A stretch of 64,000 nt of DNA, from contig NZ_CP039638.1 in assembly GCF_004923295.1 (NCBI RefSeq), forward strand, positions 310,001-374,000. The letters run 5' to 3'. Of this stretch, positions 33,970 to 42,506 are shown piece after piece. This stretch comes from Azospirillum sp. TSH100 (GTDB lineage Bacteria; Pseudomonadota; Alphaproteobacteria; Azospirillales; Azospirillaceae). The position numbers and the translations under genes are program-made. Each line of letters opens with the position of its first letter. The stretch's first letter is position 1. The notes under the pieces were generated by a model. The model saw only the letters and a list, made by a program, of their open reading frames with translations. It did no database searches and was not told the origin of the DNA.

Positions 33970-34617
33970 ATGCCGACCATCCTGCTCACCGGCTTCGAGC
34001 CGTTCGGCGGCGAGCCTGTCAACCCCTCCTGGGAGGCGGTGCGGCAGCTGGACGGCTGGGAGTGCCGCAGCCACCGCGTCGTGGCAAGGCTGATGCCCTG
34101 CGTGTTCGGTGCTGCGCTCGGCGCGCTGGAGCAGGCGGTGGCGGAAACCGAGCCGGTGGATCTGCTGGCCGTCGGGCAGGCGCAGAGCCGGGCGGAGCTG
34201 TCTCTGGAGCGGGTGGCCGTCAACCTCGACGACGCCCGCATCCCCGACAATGCCGGCAACCGGCCGGTCGACGCGCCGGTGGTGGCCGGTGGCCCGGCCG
34301 CATATTTCGCCAGCCTGCCGGTGAAGGCGATCGCCGTCGCGTTGCGTGACGCCGGCATTCCCGCCGGCCTGTCGCACAGCGCCGGCAGCTTCGTCTGCAA
34401 CCACCTGTTCTACGGTGCCTGCCATCTGCGGGCGATGCGGCGACCGGCGATGCGTGTCGGCTTCCTGCACATCCCGCTCGCGCCCGAACAGGCGGTCCGT
34501 CACCCCGGCATGCCATCGATGGCGGTCGATCAGGTGGTCGCCGGCCTGCGCATCGCCGTGGACACCCTGCTGGCGACCGCCGAGGACCGTCATGAGGTGG
34601 CCGGGACGCTGGAGTAG
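33970..34617 (+). CDS. pcp: Pyroglutamyl-peptidase I
   Basis: A 215-residue cytosolic cysteine peptidase of the C15 family and usual length. The opening ILLTGFEPFGGEPVNPSWEA is diagnostic. The catalytic triad is visible as Glu in LSLERVAVN, Cys in SAGSFVCNHLFYG and His in VGFLHIPLAPEQ. It removes N-terminal pyroglutamate from peptides. It lies 13 bp after the DUF1989 gene, and its end faces the convergent LysR gene six bases away. Confidence 0.95.
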   Translation: MPTILLTGFEPFGGEPVNPSWEAVRQLDGWECRSHRVVARLMPCVFGAALGALEQAVAETEPVDLLAVGQAQSRAELSLERVAVNLDDARIPDNAGNRPVDAPVVAGGPAAYFASLPVKAIAVALRDAGIPAGLSHSAGSFVCNHLFYGACHLRAMRRPAMRVGFLHIPLAPEQAVRHPGMPSMAVDQVVAGLRIAVDTLLATAEDRHEVAGTLE

Positions 34618-34623
34618 CGGGCC

Positions 34624-35508
34624 CTACCCCGCCTCGGCCAGCAGCCATTCCTTGAAACGGCGAACCCGACGGGCCCGCTCGGCGCCCGGCGCGTGGGCGA
34701 TCAGGTAACGGCCGCGCGGGCGCAGCGTCTCGGGCATCGGCTGGACCAGCCTGCCCGACGCCACGTCCTCCGCGGCCAGGAAGACCGGCAGCAGAGCCAC
34801 CCCCATGCCGGCCGACGCCGCCTCGGCGATCATGAAGAAATGCTCGAAGGCCAGCGACAGCGCCGACTCGGGCAGGGGCAGACCGAAGGCGGCGAGATAG
34901 ACGCGCCAGGAATCGGGTCGGGTGGTGTGCCGCAACAGCCGGTGCCGCGCCAGATCGACGGGATGACGCAGCGGTGGTCCCTGCTCCAGCAGAGAGGGCG
35001 CGCAGAAGACGCCCATCGTCTCCGGCATCAGCGTCGCCGTCTCCGCCCCCGGCCACTCATCGACGCCGTAACGGATGGCGACGTCGATGCGCTCCTTGGC
35101 GAAATCGACGCGGTGCTCGCCGATGCTGACCTCGACCTGGATGTCGGGATTGTCCGCCTGGAAGCGCTTCAGCCGCGGGATCAGCCAGCGCTGCGTCAGG
35201 GTCGGCAGCGCGCTGACCCGCAGCACCCCGCCCTCCTGCGCGCGGGCGGCCCGCGCCGCCGCCGCGATGCGGTCGAGCGCCGCCGACGCCTCGCCATAGA
35301 AAGCCGCTCCGGTCGGCGTCAGCTCGATCCCCCGGCCGACGCGGCGGATCAGCTCGACCCCCAGATCGGCCTGGAGTGTCTGCATCATCCGGCTGACCGC
35401 GCCCTGGGTCACCGACAGCTCGTCCGCCGCCCGGGTGAAGCTGAGATGGCGGGCCACGGCGACGAAGCTGCGGACGGCATTGAGCGACGGCAGGACGCGG
35501 TCGGGCAT
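34624..35508 (-). CDS. LysR-family transcriptional regulator (GcvA-like)
   Basis: A 294-residue protein with an N-terminal winged helix (LNAVRSFVAVARHLSFTRAADELSVTQGAVSRMM) and a periplasmic-binding-like effector domain from about residue 95. The style (RWLIPRLKRFQADNPDIQVEVS, IRYG) is that of the GcvA/AmpR subgroup. The ATG at 35508 is preferred over an in-frame TTG at 35514. It is divergent from the VOC gene, with a perfect 15-bp palindrome 15 bp upstream of this start. LysR proteins often repress themselves and activate the divergent neighbour. Confidence 0.9.
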   Translation of the reverse strand: MPDRVLPSLNAVRSFVAVARHLSFTRAADELSVTQGAVSRMMQTLQADLGVELIRRVGRGIELTPTGAAFYGEASAALDRIAAAARAARAQEGGVLRVSALPTLTQRWLIPRLKRFQADNPDIQVEVSIGEHRVDFAKERIDVAIRYGVDEWPGAETATLMPETMGVFCAPSLLEQGPPLRHPVDLARHRLLRHTTRPDSWRVYLAAFGLPLPESALSLAFEHFFMIAEAASAGMGVALLPVFLAAEDVASGRLVQPMPETLRPRGRYLIAHAPGAERARRVRRFKEWLLAEAG

Positions 35509-35522
35509 GGGCAATCCGAATC

Positions 35523-35537
35523 ATGAGTTGAACTCAT
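35523..35537. promoter_or_regulatory. Palindromic LysR-type operator in the divergent lysR/VOC promoter
   Basis: ATGAGTTGAACTCAT is a perfect 7+1+7 palindrome containing the LysR T-N11-A signature. It is 15 bp upstream of the LysR start and about 100 bp upstream of the VOC start, as expected for an auto-regulated divergent pair. Confidence 0.7.
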
Positions 35538-35638
35538 AAATCTCCGCCCGAGAACTCGTTTGTCAAGTGTGCAGCGATACGCTCTGCTGGGGACACCAAC
35601 AGCCCATTGCCAACCGGTCGAGAAAGGCCACCCCTCCG

Positions 35639-36067
35639 ATGACGACGCTGACGCCCTTCCACATCGCCTTCCCGGTCGACGATCTGGCCGCCGCCCGCCA
35701 TTTCTACGGCACCGTCCTGGGTTGCCCGGAGGGGCGCAGCAGCGACGAATGGATCGATTTCGACCTGTTCGGCCACCAGATCGTCGCCCATCTGAAGCCG
35801 CGCGACCCGAATGCCGCCCCGGCCCACCACAATCCGGTTGACGGCCACGACGTGCCGGTCCCGCATTTCGGCGTCGTGCTGCAACCCGCCGATTGGGACG
35901 CGCTGGCCGAAAAGCTGAAGGCCGCCGGGATCAAGTTCGTGATCGAGCCCTACACCCGCTTCAAGGGGCAGGTCGGCGAACAATCCACCATGTTTTTCCT
36001 CGACCCCGCCGGCAACGCGCTGGAGTTCAAGGCCTTCGCCGACATGTCGCAGCTGTTCGCGAAGTGA
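35639..36067 (+). CDS. VOC family (glyoxalase/bleomycin-resistance/dioxygenase fold) protein
   Basis: A 142-residue single-domain VOC protein: PFHIAFPVDDLAAARHFYG and LGCPEGRSSDEWIDFDLFGHQI form the first beta-alpha-beta-beta-beta module; VPHFGVVL and MFFLDPAGNALEFKAF form the second. Candidate metal ligands are His in FHIAFP, His in VPHFG and Glu in LEFK. The reaction is unknown; members act on diverse small molecules. It is likely controlled by the divergent LysR protein. A GGGGGGC/GCCCCCC hairpin follows. Confidence 0.85.
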   Translation: MTTLTPFHIAFPVDDLAAARHFYGTVLGCPEGRSSDEWIDFDLFGHQIVAHLKPRDPNAAPAHHNPVDGHDVPVPHFGVVLQPADWDALAEKLKAAGIKFVIEPYTRFKGQVGEQSTMFFLDPAGNALEFKAFADMSQLFAK

Positions 36068-36073
36068 GGAGGC

Positions 36074-36090
36074 GGGGGGCTATGCCCCCC
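36074..36090. terminator. G/C hairpin between the convergent VOC and BMP-ATPase genes
   Basis: GGGGGGC (36074-36080) pairs with GCCCCCC (36084-36090) around TAT, directly before the stop of the minus-strand ATPase gene and 7 bp after the VOC stop. No T tract is present. Confidence 0.5.
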
Positions 36091-37623
36091 TCACCCACAG
36101 CCCGCCATCATCAGCCCCAGCGTCTTCTCGTCCGCCTGATCCGGCATCACCTCGCCGACGATGTGGCCGTCGAACATCACGACGATGCGGTCGGACAGGG
36201 CGCGGATCTCGTCCAGCTCGACCGAGACCAGCAGGATCGCCTTGCCCTGGTCGCGCAAGGCCACCAGCCGGCGGTGGATGAACTCGATGGCGCCGATGTC
36301 GACGCCGCGGGTCGGCTGGCCGACCAGCAGCAGGTCGGGGTTCCGCTCGATCTCGCGGGCCAGCACGATCTTCTGCTGGTTGCCGCCGGAGAAATTGGCC
36401 GCCGCCAGCGAGCCGTCGCGCGGGCGGGTGTCATACTCCTCCATCCGGCGGGCGCAGCTGGCCGCCACCGCGTCGCGGTCGAGCAGAACCCGGCCGTTCC
36501 AGGCCGGATCGTCCTGGAAACCGAGGATCGAGCATTCCTCCGCCGAGAAGCTGGTGACGAGACCGACCTTCTGCCGGTCCTCCGGCACATGCCCGACGCC
36601 CAGACCACGCAGCGCGCGGGCGTTGAAGCGGCCGGGGTGCCCGGCCAATTCCTCCCCGCGCAGGCGGACGGATCCGCCGGCGACGGGGCGCATGCCGGCC
36701 AGCGCCTCCAGCAGCTCGGACTGGCCGTTGCCGGACACGCCGGCGATGCCGACGATCTCGCCGGCCCGCACCGACAGCCCGACCCCCTTCACCCGCTCCA
36801 CACCGGAGGGATCGCGCACCCGCAGGCCCTCGACCCGCAAGACCTCGGCGCCCGGCTTGGCCGGCGTCTTGTCGACGCGCAGCAGAACCTTGCGGCCGAC
36901 CATCAGCTCGGCCAATTGTTCCCTGCTGGTGTCGCGGGTGGCGACGTTGGCGACCACCTGCCCGCGCCGCATCACCGTGACATTGTCGGTCAGCTCCATG
37001 ATCTCGCGGAGCTTGTGGGTGATGATGACGACCGTCTTGCCCTGCTGGCGCAGCGCCCGCAGGATGCGGAACAGATGGTCGGCCTCCTGCGGGGTCAGCA
37101 CCCCGGTGGGCTCGTCGAGGATCAGGATGTCGGCGCCACGGTAGAGCGCCTTCAGGATCTCCACCCGCTGCTGGGCGCCGACCGGTAGGTCTCCGACCGG
37201 GCTGTCGAGATCGACCTCCAGCCCGTAATCGCGGGCCAGCCGGGTCAGCTCGCCCCGGGCGCGGGCCAGGCCGCCGGCCAGGGTGACGCCGCCTTCCGCC
37301 CCCAGCAGCACATTCTCCAGCACGCTGAAGGGATCGACCAGCATGAAGTGCTGGTGGACCATGCCGATGCCGGCGGCCAGCGCGTCGCGCGGCGTCCGGA
37401 TGGCGGCAGGATTGCCGTTCACCCGGATTTCCCCGCTGTCGGCGCGCAGATAGCCATAGACGATGCTCATGATCGTCGACTTGCCGGCGCCGTTCTCGCC
37501 GATCACCCCGTGGATCGTTCCGGCCGGCACCGACAGCGACACGTCGCGGTTGGCATGGTTGGCGCCGAACCACTTGTTGATCGCCACCGTCTCCAGGGCG
37601 ATCGGCGCGCTTTCCTGCGTCAT
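36091..37623 (-). CDS. ABC transporter double ATPase of the BMP/nucleoside (sugar-like) family
   Basis: A 510-residue tandem-NBD protein like YufO/RbsA. NBD1 has Walker A GENGAGKST, signature LPVGAQQRVEILKAL and Walker B ILILDEPTGVLTP. NBD2 has the atypical GVSGNGQSE Walker A usual for this family, with FSGGNQQKIVLARE and LLVGQPTRGVD. It energises uptake of nucleosides or related compounds with the BMP lipoprotein encoded immediately upstream (11 bp gap). The two permease genes that normally complete the operon are not present; the next gene is convergent. Confidence 0.92.
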   Translation of the reverse strand: MTQESAPIALETVAINKWFGANHANRDVSLSVPAGTIHGVIGENGAGKSTIMSIVYGYLRADSGEIRVNGNPAAIRTPRDALAAGIGMVHQHFMLVDPFSVLENVLLGAEGGVTLAGGLARARGELTRLARDYGLEVDLDSPVGDLPVGAQQRVEILKALYRGADILILDEPTGVLTPQEADHLFRILRALRQQGKTVVIITHKLREIMELTDNVTVMRRGQVVANVATRDTSREQLAELMVGRKVLLRVDKTPAKPGAEVLRVEGLRVRDPSGVERVKGVGLSVRAGEIVGIAGVSGNGQSELLEALAGMRPVAGGSVRLRGEELAGHPGRFNARALRGLGVGHVPEDRQKVGLVTSFSAEECSILGFQDDPAWNGRVLLDRDAVAASCARRMEEYDTRPRDGSLAAANFSGGNQQKIVLAREIERNPDLLLVGQPTRGVDIGAIEFIHRRLVALRDQGKAILLVSVELDEIRALSDRIVVMFDGHIVGEVMPDQADEKTLGLMMAGCG

Positions 37624-37634
37624 GAAGGGTCCGC

Positions 37635-38624
37635 TCAGGGCTGGTACGGCTTGACCGCCAGCGAGCCCGCGATGATCTGCTTCTTCGCCTCTTCCAGCTT
37701 CGCTTCGATTTCGGGCGTGATCAGCTTGCGGTTGTTGTCGTCCAGCGCGTAGCCGACGCCGTCCTCCTTCAGCCCGACGACGCGGTGGCCGGCCTTCCAG
37801 CTGCCGTCCTTCGCCGACTTCATGCAGTCATAGACGACGACGTCGACCCGCTTGACCATCGAGGTCAGCACCTTGCCGGGATGGACATGGTTCTGGTTGC
37901 TGTCGACGCCGATCGACAGCTTGCCGGCATCGGCCGCCGCCTGCAGCACGCCGAGACCGGTGGCGCCCGCCGCGGCGAAGACCACGTCGGCGCCGCGGCC
38001 GAACTGGCTCTTGGCCAGCTCCGCCCCGCGGCCGGGATCGTTCCAGGCCGCCGGAGTCGTGCCGGTCATGTTGACGAACACCTCGTCGGCGGCCGCGACA
38101 TGCTTCACGCCCTGCTCGTAGCCGGTCAGGAAGTTGCGGATCAGCGGGATGTCCATGCCGCCGATGAAGCCGACCTTGCCGGACTTCGACGCCAGGGCGG
38201 CTGCCATGCCGACCAGGAAGGAGCCTTCCTCCTCCTTGAAGGTCACCGACTGGACGTTGGGGGCGGCCAGCTTGTCATCGATCAGGCAGAACTTGGTGTT
38301 GGGCGATTCCTTCGCCACCTTCTCCACCGCCGCGGTCTGCGAGAAGCCAACGGCGACGATGACCGAGGCGCCGCGGCGCACCAGCGTGCGCATGGCCTGC
38401 TCGCGCTGGCCCTCGTTGGTGATCTCGAACTCGCGGTAGGCGGTGCCGGTTTCCTTCTTGAACCGCTCGGCGCCGTTGTAGGCGGCCTCGTTGAACGACT
38501 TGTCGAACTTGCCGCCCTGGTCGAACACCACGGCCGGCGAGAACTCGTCGGCCAGGGCCGGCGCGCCGCCGGTGGCTCCGGCCGCGGTCATCGCCAGCAT
38601 GGCTGCAAGAATACGCGTCTTCAT
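37635..38624 (-). CDS. BMP family substrate-binding protein
   Basis: A 329-residue periplasmic protein with a signal peptide (MKTRILAAMLAMTAAGATGG, cleavage near ALADEF; no lipobox Cys). BMP features include AVVFDQGGKFDKSFNEAAYNG, AVGFSQTAAVEKVAKE, GKVGFIGGMDIPLIRNF, AGATGLGVLQAAADAGKLSIGVD. Homologues bind purine nucleosides or related ligands. The start is ATG 38624 with GGGAG upstream. The ATPase gene follows. Conserved Asp and Phe residues of the nucleoside pocket are present, but ligand assignment is an inference. Confidence 0.9.
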   Translation of the reverse strand: MKTRILAAMLAMTAAGATGGAPALADEFSPAVVFDQGGKFDKSFNEAAYNGAERFKKETGTAYREFEITNEGQREQAMRTLVRRGASVIVAVGFSQTAAVEKVAKESPNTKFCLIDDKLAAPNVQSVTFKEEEGSFLVGMAAALASKSGKVGFIGGMDIPLIRNFLTGYEQGVKHVAAADEVFVNMTGTTPAAWNDPGRGAELAKSQFGRGADVVFAAAGATGLGVLQAAADAGKLSIGVDSNQNHVHPGKVLTSMVKRVDVVVYDCMKSAKDGSWKAGHRVVGLKEDGVGYALDDNNRKLITPEIEAKLEEAKKQIIAGSLAVKPYQP

Positions 38625-38866
38625 GTCCCACCCACTCCCGACTGCGAAAACTTGACCCAAAGGATAACCGCGCCATGATTTCACACAACAGGGAAAGCGA
38701 ACGAAACAGTGGAGCGAATCGGATCGCCCCCGGTTGACGACGGAGACGGGGGCGTTTATCACCCCCGCCGATGGTTGTTGCGGCCAACGGGCACGACGAA
38801 CCGGTACGGCAAGCCGGATGGCCGGCCATAGAAATCCGGCCACAGAAATCTTGGGGGCGACGCTCG

Positions 38867-39520
38867 GTGGACCAAGTCTGGGTGCTCTTGCAGGGAATCG
38901 TTCTTGGATTCGCCATCGCCGCACCCGTCGGACCGATCGGTCTGCTGTGCATCCGCCGCACCCTTCAGCACGGCCCGCTGATGGGCTTCTTCACCGGCTT
39001 CGGCGCCGCGGTGGCCGACACCTTCTACGGCGCCATCGCCGCCTTCGGCGTGTCGGCGGCGCTCAGCTTCCTGCGCGGGCACGAGATCGCCTTCCAGCTG
39101 GTCGGTGGCATCTTCCTGCTGGTGGTGGCGATCCGCACCTTCCGCCAGCATCCCGAAACGGAGGAGCGCGAGGCCGCTGCGGCGCCCGACACCAAATCCT
39201 GGCTCGCCGGCTTCATGACCGGCCTGTCGCTGACCCTGACCAACCCGGCGACCATCATGGCCTTCATTGCCATCTTCGCCGGTTTCGGGCTGGGCGGCAC
39301 GCTGGACCGGCTGGAGGCGTCGACCCTGGTGCTGGGCGTCTTCATCGGATCGTCGCTGTGGTGGATGACGCTGGCGATGGGGGTGGCCGCCGTGCGCCAC
39401 CGCATCTCCGACCGCGGCCTGACCATGCTGAACCACTGCACCGGCGTGGCGCTGGGCCTGTTCGGCCTGTGGGCGCTGGGCATGGCCGCCACCGGCATCG
39501 TCGGGATGGCGACGGCCTGA
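38867..39520 (+). CDS. LysE family amino-acid/metabolite exporter
   Basis: A 217-residue protein from a GTG at 38867 with a G-rich Shine-Dalgarno about nine bases upstream. It has about six hydrophobic helices. The LysE family start LLQGIVLGFAIAAPVGPIGL is followed by GFFTGFGAAVADTFYGAIAAFGVSA, and LSLTLTNPATIMAFIAIFAGFG is the conserved proline-containing helix. Members export basic or other amino acids and derivatives. The specificity is unknown. An upstream ATG at 38771 would add a non-conserved 32-residue tail. Confidence 0.88.
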   Translation: MDQVWVLLQGIVLGFAIAAPVGPIGLLCIRRTLQHGPLMGFFTGFGAAVADTFYGAIAAFGVSAALSFLRGHEIAFQLVGGIFLLVVAIRTFRQHPETEEREAAAAPDTKSWLAGFMTGLSLTLTNPATIMAFIAIFAGFGLGGTLDRLEASTLVLGVFIGSSLWWMTLAMGVAAVRHRISDRGLTMLNHCTGVALGLFGLWALGMAATGIVGMATA

Positions 39521-39527
39521 ACACCGT

Positions 39528-40187
39528 TCAGCAGCCGGCCGGCGGGGTGACCGTCGGCGCTTCGGCGGTGGGCCCCCTGCGCAGCAGATGCAGATGTCTG
39601 GCCAGCCGCCACAGATAGAGGCCGACGAGCACCACCAGCAGTCCGATGGTGAAATAGCCGACCAGCCGGTGGGCGAAGGGCCAGGTCGACAGCATGTAGC
39701 CGGTCCAGGCCAGCAGCAGCGTCCACAGCACCGACCCGATGCCCGACGCCAGCGAATAGTTCAGGATCGACATCCGGCAGGCGCCGGCCGGGATGGAGAT
39801 CAGCGTCCGCACCCCCGGAACCGGCTGCGAGAACAGCACGGCCAGCCCGCCGCGCTTGGCGAACCAGTCTGTGCTCTGCCGCACCTTCTTCGGGTTGATG
39901 GTCAGCCAGGGGCCGTATTTCTTCAGGAAGGCCTCCAGCCGGTCGCGCCCCATCAGCCGGCTCGGCAGGAACCACACCAGTTGGCCCGCCAGCGAGCCGA
40001 GCCCGCCGGCGACAGCGATCCCGAACAGCGTGAACTCCCCCGTCGCCGCCCCGATCCCCGCCAGCGGAATCACAGATTCGGCCGGCAGCGGCGGGAACAC
40101 CCGGGCCAGTGCCACCAGAAAGAAAATCCCGGCATAGTGGAGGTTGTGCATCACCTGCACCAGCCAGTCCGTCAAGCCGCCTGCCAA
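39528..40187 (-). CDS. DedA family membrane protein
   Basis: A 219-residue protein. The TTG start at 40187 is chosen because GGGGGAG lies seven bases upstream and the product then begins at the family-typical LTDWLVQVMHNLHYAGIFFL. It contains FPPLPAESVIPLAG, GQLVWFLPSRLMGRDRLEAF, FAKRGGLAVLFSQPVPGVRTLISIPAG. DedA proteins are lipid-scramblase-like and support membrane homeostasis. The gene is convergent with the LysE-type gene, only seven bases apart. A longer open frame upstream is low in plausibility. Confidence 0.87.
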   Translation of the reverse strand: MAGGLTDWLVQVMHNLHYAGIFFLVALARVFPPLPAESVIPLAGIGAATGEFTLFGIAVAGGLGSLAGQLVWFLPSRLMGRDRLEAFLKKYGPWLTINPKKVRQSTDWFAKRGGLAVLFSQPVPGVRTLISIPAGACRMSILNYSLASGIGSVLWTLLLAWTGYMLSTWPFAHRLVGYFTIGLLVVLVGLYLWRLARHLHLLRRGPTAEAPTVTPPAGC

Positions 40188-40492
40188 GCCTCGTCTCCCC
40201 CGCCGGAATCCAGCCGCATTCCGAAAACGGCCGACCGGTGCGAAGGGTTCCCGAACGCAAAGACGCAGACGGGAGCATTCGGGCCCGTGTACCCCGGACA
40301 GCCGTCCAACCACAAAAATCCACGATAGTTCTAGTATTACCACTTTCGGGGTAGGCTTTATTTCAGGAGTCCAGGTAAAACAATTTTAAGATTATGTGAA
40401 ACATAAAAATAACTTAGCTAAAGCCGCGCAAGATTGTGAACGGAGCTTGCGAGATTGTGAATGGAATAATCAACCGGAAGGGTAAGGCAAGG
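40188..40492 (+). promoter_or_regulatory. AT-rich chemoreceptor promoter with two 17-bp direct repeats
   Basis: There is no gene here. From about 40315 the DNA becomes AT-rich for this genome. GCAAGATTGTGAACGGA (40428-40444) recurs as GCGAGATTGTGAATGGA (40449-40465), 15 of 17 identical, with a 21-bp period. The pair ends 27 bp before the ATG at 40493 and is a strong operator candidate, probably for a repressor given its closeness to the start. Confidence 0.5.
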
Positions 40493-42193
40493 ATGTCTTT
40501 GGGCGGTCTTAAGATCTCGATGAAAATCATGCTGATCGTCGGCATGCTTTCCGCGGTGAGCATGGCGGTTGCCGGATTCGGAGCCATTGGATTGCAGTCC
40601 CTTGGAACCGCGATTTCGGATCTCGACGAAGCGACGACGGAGGTGCGTCTCAGTTCCCGCCTCAACCGTCTGCTTGCCGAAATCAACCGGGACGAATACA
40701 GCCTCGCGATCGATCCGGGCGAGGTCGGTGCCATATCCGCCTCCATCGAAGAGCGCCGCAAGGCGATCGCGGACGCCATCAAGCAGCTTCAGGGTACGAT
40801 CGAAGGGGAGCAGGTGGCGATCCTGCGGAAGATCGAACGGCAGCTTCCCGCCTATTATGAAAAGCTGTCGGTGTCCCTCGATACGGCCCGCAAGATCCAG
40901 GGCTCGTCCACGCTGACCGATGGGCAGCGCGCGATGAAGGCCGCCGTGGAGGCGAGCCGGGCCGATATCAGGAACCTGCGCACGGACATCACCGCCTTCC
41001 TGAATTTCACCGAGACGGAGTCGACCGAGCTGGCCAGGGCGGCCGAGCAGACGGCGGCCCTGAAGCTGACCCGGATGTTCGTCCTCGCCGGCGGCGGAAC
41101 GCTGGTGGGAATTCTGCTCGGCCTGCTGATCTCACAAAAGGGCATCGTCGGGCCGATCAAATCCATCGTTTCGTCGTTGCGCGGGCTTGCCGATGGCAAC
41201 CTGACGGTCGAGATCGCCGGAACCGACCGCCGTGACGAGGTCGGGATGATCGCCGAAACCGCCCGCGTCTTCAAAGCCAACCTGATCCGCAGCCGTGAGA
41301 TGGAAGAGGAGGCGAAGCAGGCCGAAGCCAGGGCGGCGGCGGACCGCAAGCAGGCCATGCTCGGACTGGCGGACGAATTCGAGAAGAGCATAGGCGCCGT
41401 CGTCGAAGCGGTCTCCAGCGCCTCGGCACAGCTTCAGTCCACCGCAAGGACCATGTCGGCGGTCGCCGAGGAGACGGCGCGCCAGTCGACGGCGGTGGCC
41501 GCCGCGACCGAACAGGCGTCGGCCAACGTGCAGACGGTGGCGGCGGCGTCCGAGGAGCTCAGCAGTTCGATCGGCGAGATCAGCCGGCAGGTGGCCGACT
41601 CCGCCACCATCTCCAGCCAGGCGGTGAACGAGGCCGACCGCACCAACAGCACGGTCGAAGGGCTGGCGGTGGCGGCGCAGCGGATCGGCGACGTGGTCAG
41701 CCTGATCCAGAACATCGCCAGCCAGACCAATTTGCTGGCGCTCAACGCCACCATCGAGGCGGCCCGTGCCGGTGAAGCGGGGAAAGGCTTCGCCGTGGTG
41801 GCGAGCGAGGTGAAGCAGCTCGCCAACCAGACCGCCAAGGCGACAGAGGACATCTCCACCCAGATCGCCGAAATCCAGACCCAGACCGGCGGCGCCGTGA
41901 CCGCGATCCGCAACATCGGCCGGACCATCACCCAGGTGAACGAGATCTCCAACAGCATCGCCGCCGCGGTCGAGGAGCAGAGTGCCGCCACCGGGGAGAT
42001 CGGCCGCAATGTCCAGCAGGCGGCCCAGGGGACGCAGGAGGTTTCCTCCAGCATCGCGGGCGTCAGCAAGGCCGCCGAGGAAGCCGGAACATCATCGACC
42101 GAGGTGCTGGCCGCCGCGACCCTGCTGTCTCAGGAGGCGGGGCGCCTGCGCGACGAGGTGAACGGCTTCCTGTCGCGGGTCAGGGCGGCCTGA
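40493..42193 (+). CDS. Methyl-accepting chemotaxis protein
   Basis: A 566-residue chemoreceptor. TM1 is about 9-33 (MKIMLIVGMLSAVSMAVAG), followed by a helical periplasmic ligand domain (about 35-190) and TM2 about 200-222. A HAMP domain (LRGLADGNLTVEIAG) precedes the signalling domain, whose hairpin tip reads IASQTNLLALNATIEAARAGEAGKGFAVVASEVKQLA. The C terminus lacks an obvious CheR/CheB-tethering pentapeptide. The ligand is unknown; the four-helix-bundle-like sensor is common in alphaproteobacteria. The gene is monocistronic with its own promoter region. Confidence 0.95.
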   Translation: MSLGGLKISMKIMLIVGMLSAVSMAVAGFGAIGLQSLGTAISDLDEATTEVRLSSRLNRLLAEINRDEYSLAIDPGEVGAISASIEERRKAIADAIKQLQGTIEGEQVAILRKIERQLPAYYEKLSVSLDTARKIQGSSTLTDGQRAMKAAVEASRADIRNLRTDITAFLNFTETESTELARAAEQTAALKLTRMFVLAGGGTLVGILLGLLISQKGIVGPIKSIVSSLRGLADGNLTVEIAGTDRRDEVGMIAETARVFKANLIRSREMEEEAKQAEARAAADRKQAMLGLADEFEKSIGAVVEAVSSASAQLQSTARTMSAVAEETARQSTAVAAATEQASANVQTVAAASEELSSSIGEISRQVADSATISSQAVNEADRTNSTVEGLAVAAQRIGDVVSLIQNIASQTNLLALNATIEAARAGEAGKGFAVVASEVKQLANQTAKATEDISTQIAEIQTQTGGAVTAIRNIGRTITQVNEISNSIAAAVEEQSAATGEIGRNVQQAAQGTQEVSSSIAGVSKAAEEAGTSSTEVLAAATLLSQEAGRLRDEVNGFLSRVRAA

Positions 42194-42230
42194 CGACAGG
42201 CCGGAGATCGGAACCGGAATGGCCAGACCC

Positions 42231-42298
42231 CGGAAGGGAGGAGATCGCGGGGCGTTGGATTGAACGTGCCCGCGCATCCCCGAGATCTCCCCCTTCCG
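42231..42298. repeat. Large imperfect inverted repeat after the chemoreceptor gene
   Basis: About 21-bp arms, CGGAAGGGAGGAGATC(g)CGGGG and CCCCG(a)GATCTCCCCCTTCCG, are separated by about 25 nt. The element lies 38 bp past the chemoreceptor stop within an otherwise empty 313-bp spacer. It may terminate transcription in both directions or belong to the purine/pyrimidine-rich palindromic repeats seen near cobG and cobJ. No T tract follows. Confidence 0.55.
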
Positions 42299-42506
42299 AG
42301 GGACCGGCCACCCTTGGCGCCGAATGGCTGGCCGGCCGAACAGGGCAGCCCGGATCGGGAAGCCTGTCTGGAACAATTCAAAGGATTGCTTCAAATCCTT
42401 GATCCGTCCAATAGATTTTTCAGGCGAGCCCGTTAGGAAAAACCGATTGAAGCGGACTGGGGCGGTCGTTCGACCGATTCCGTCCCCCCGCTCCCGTCAT
42501 CCCCAC

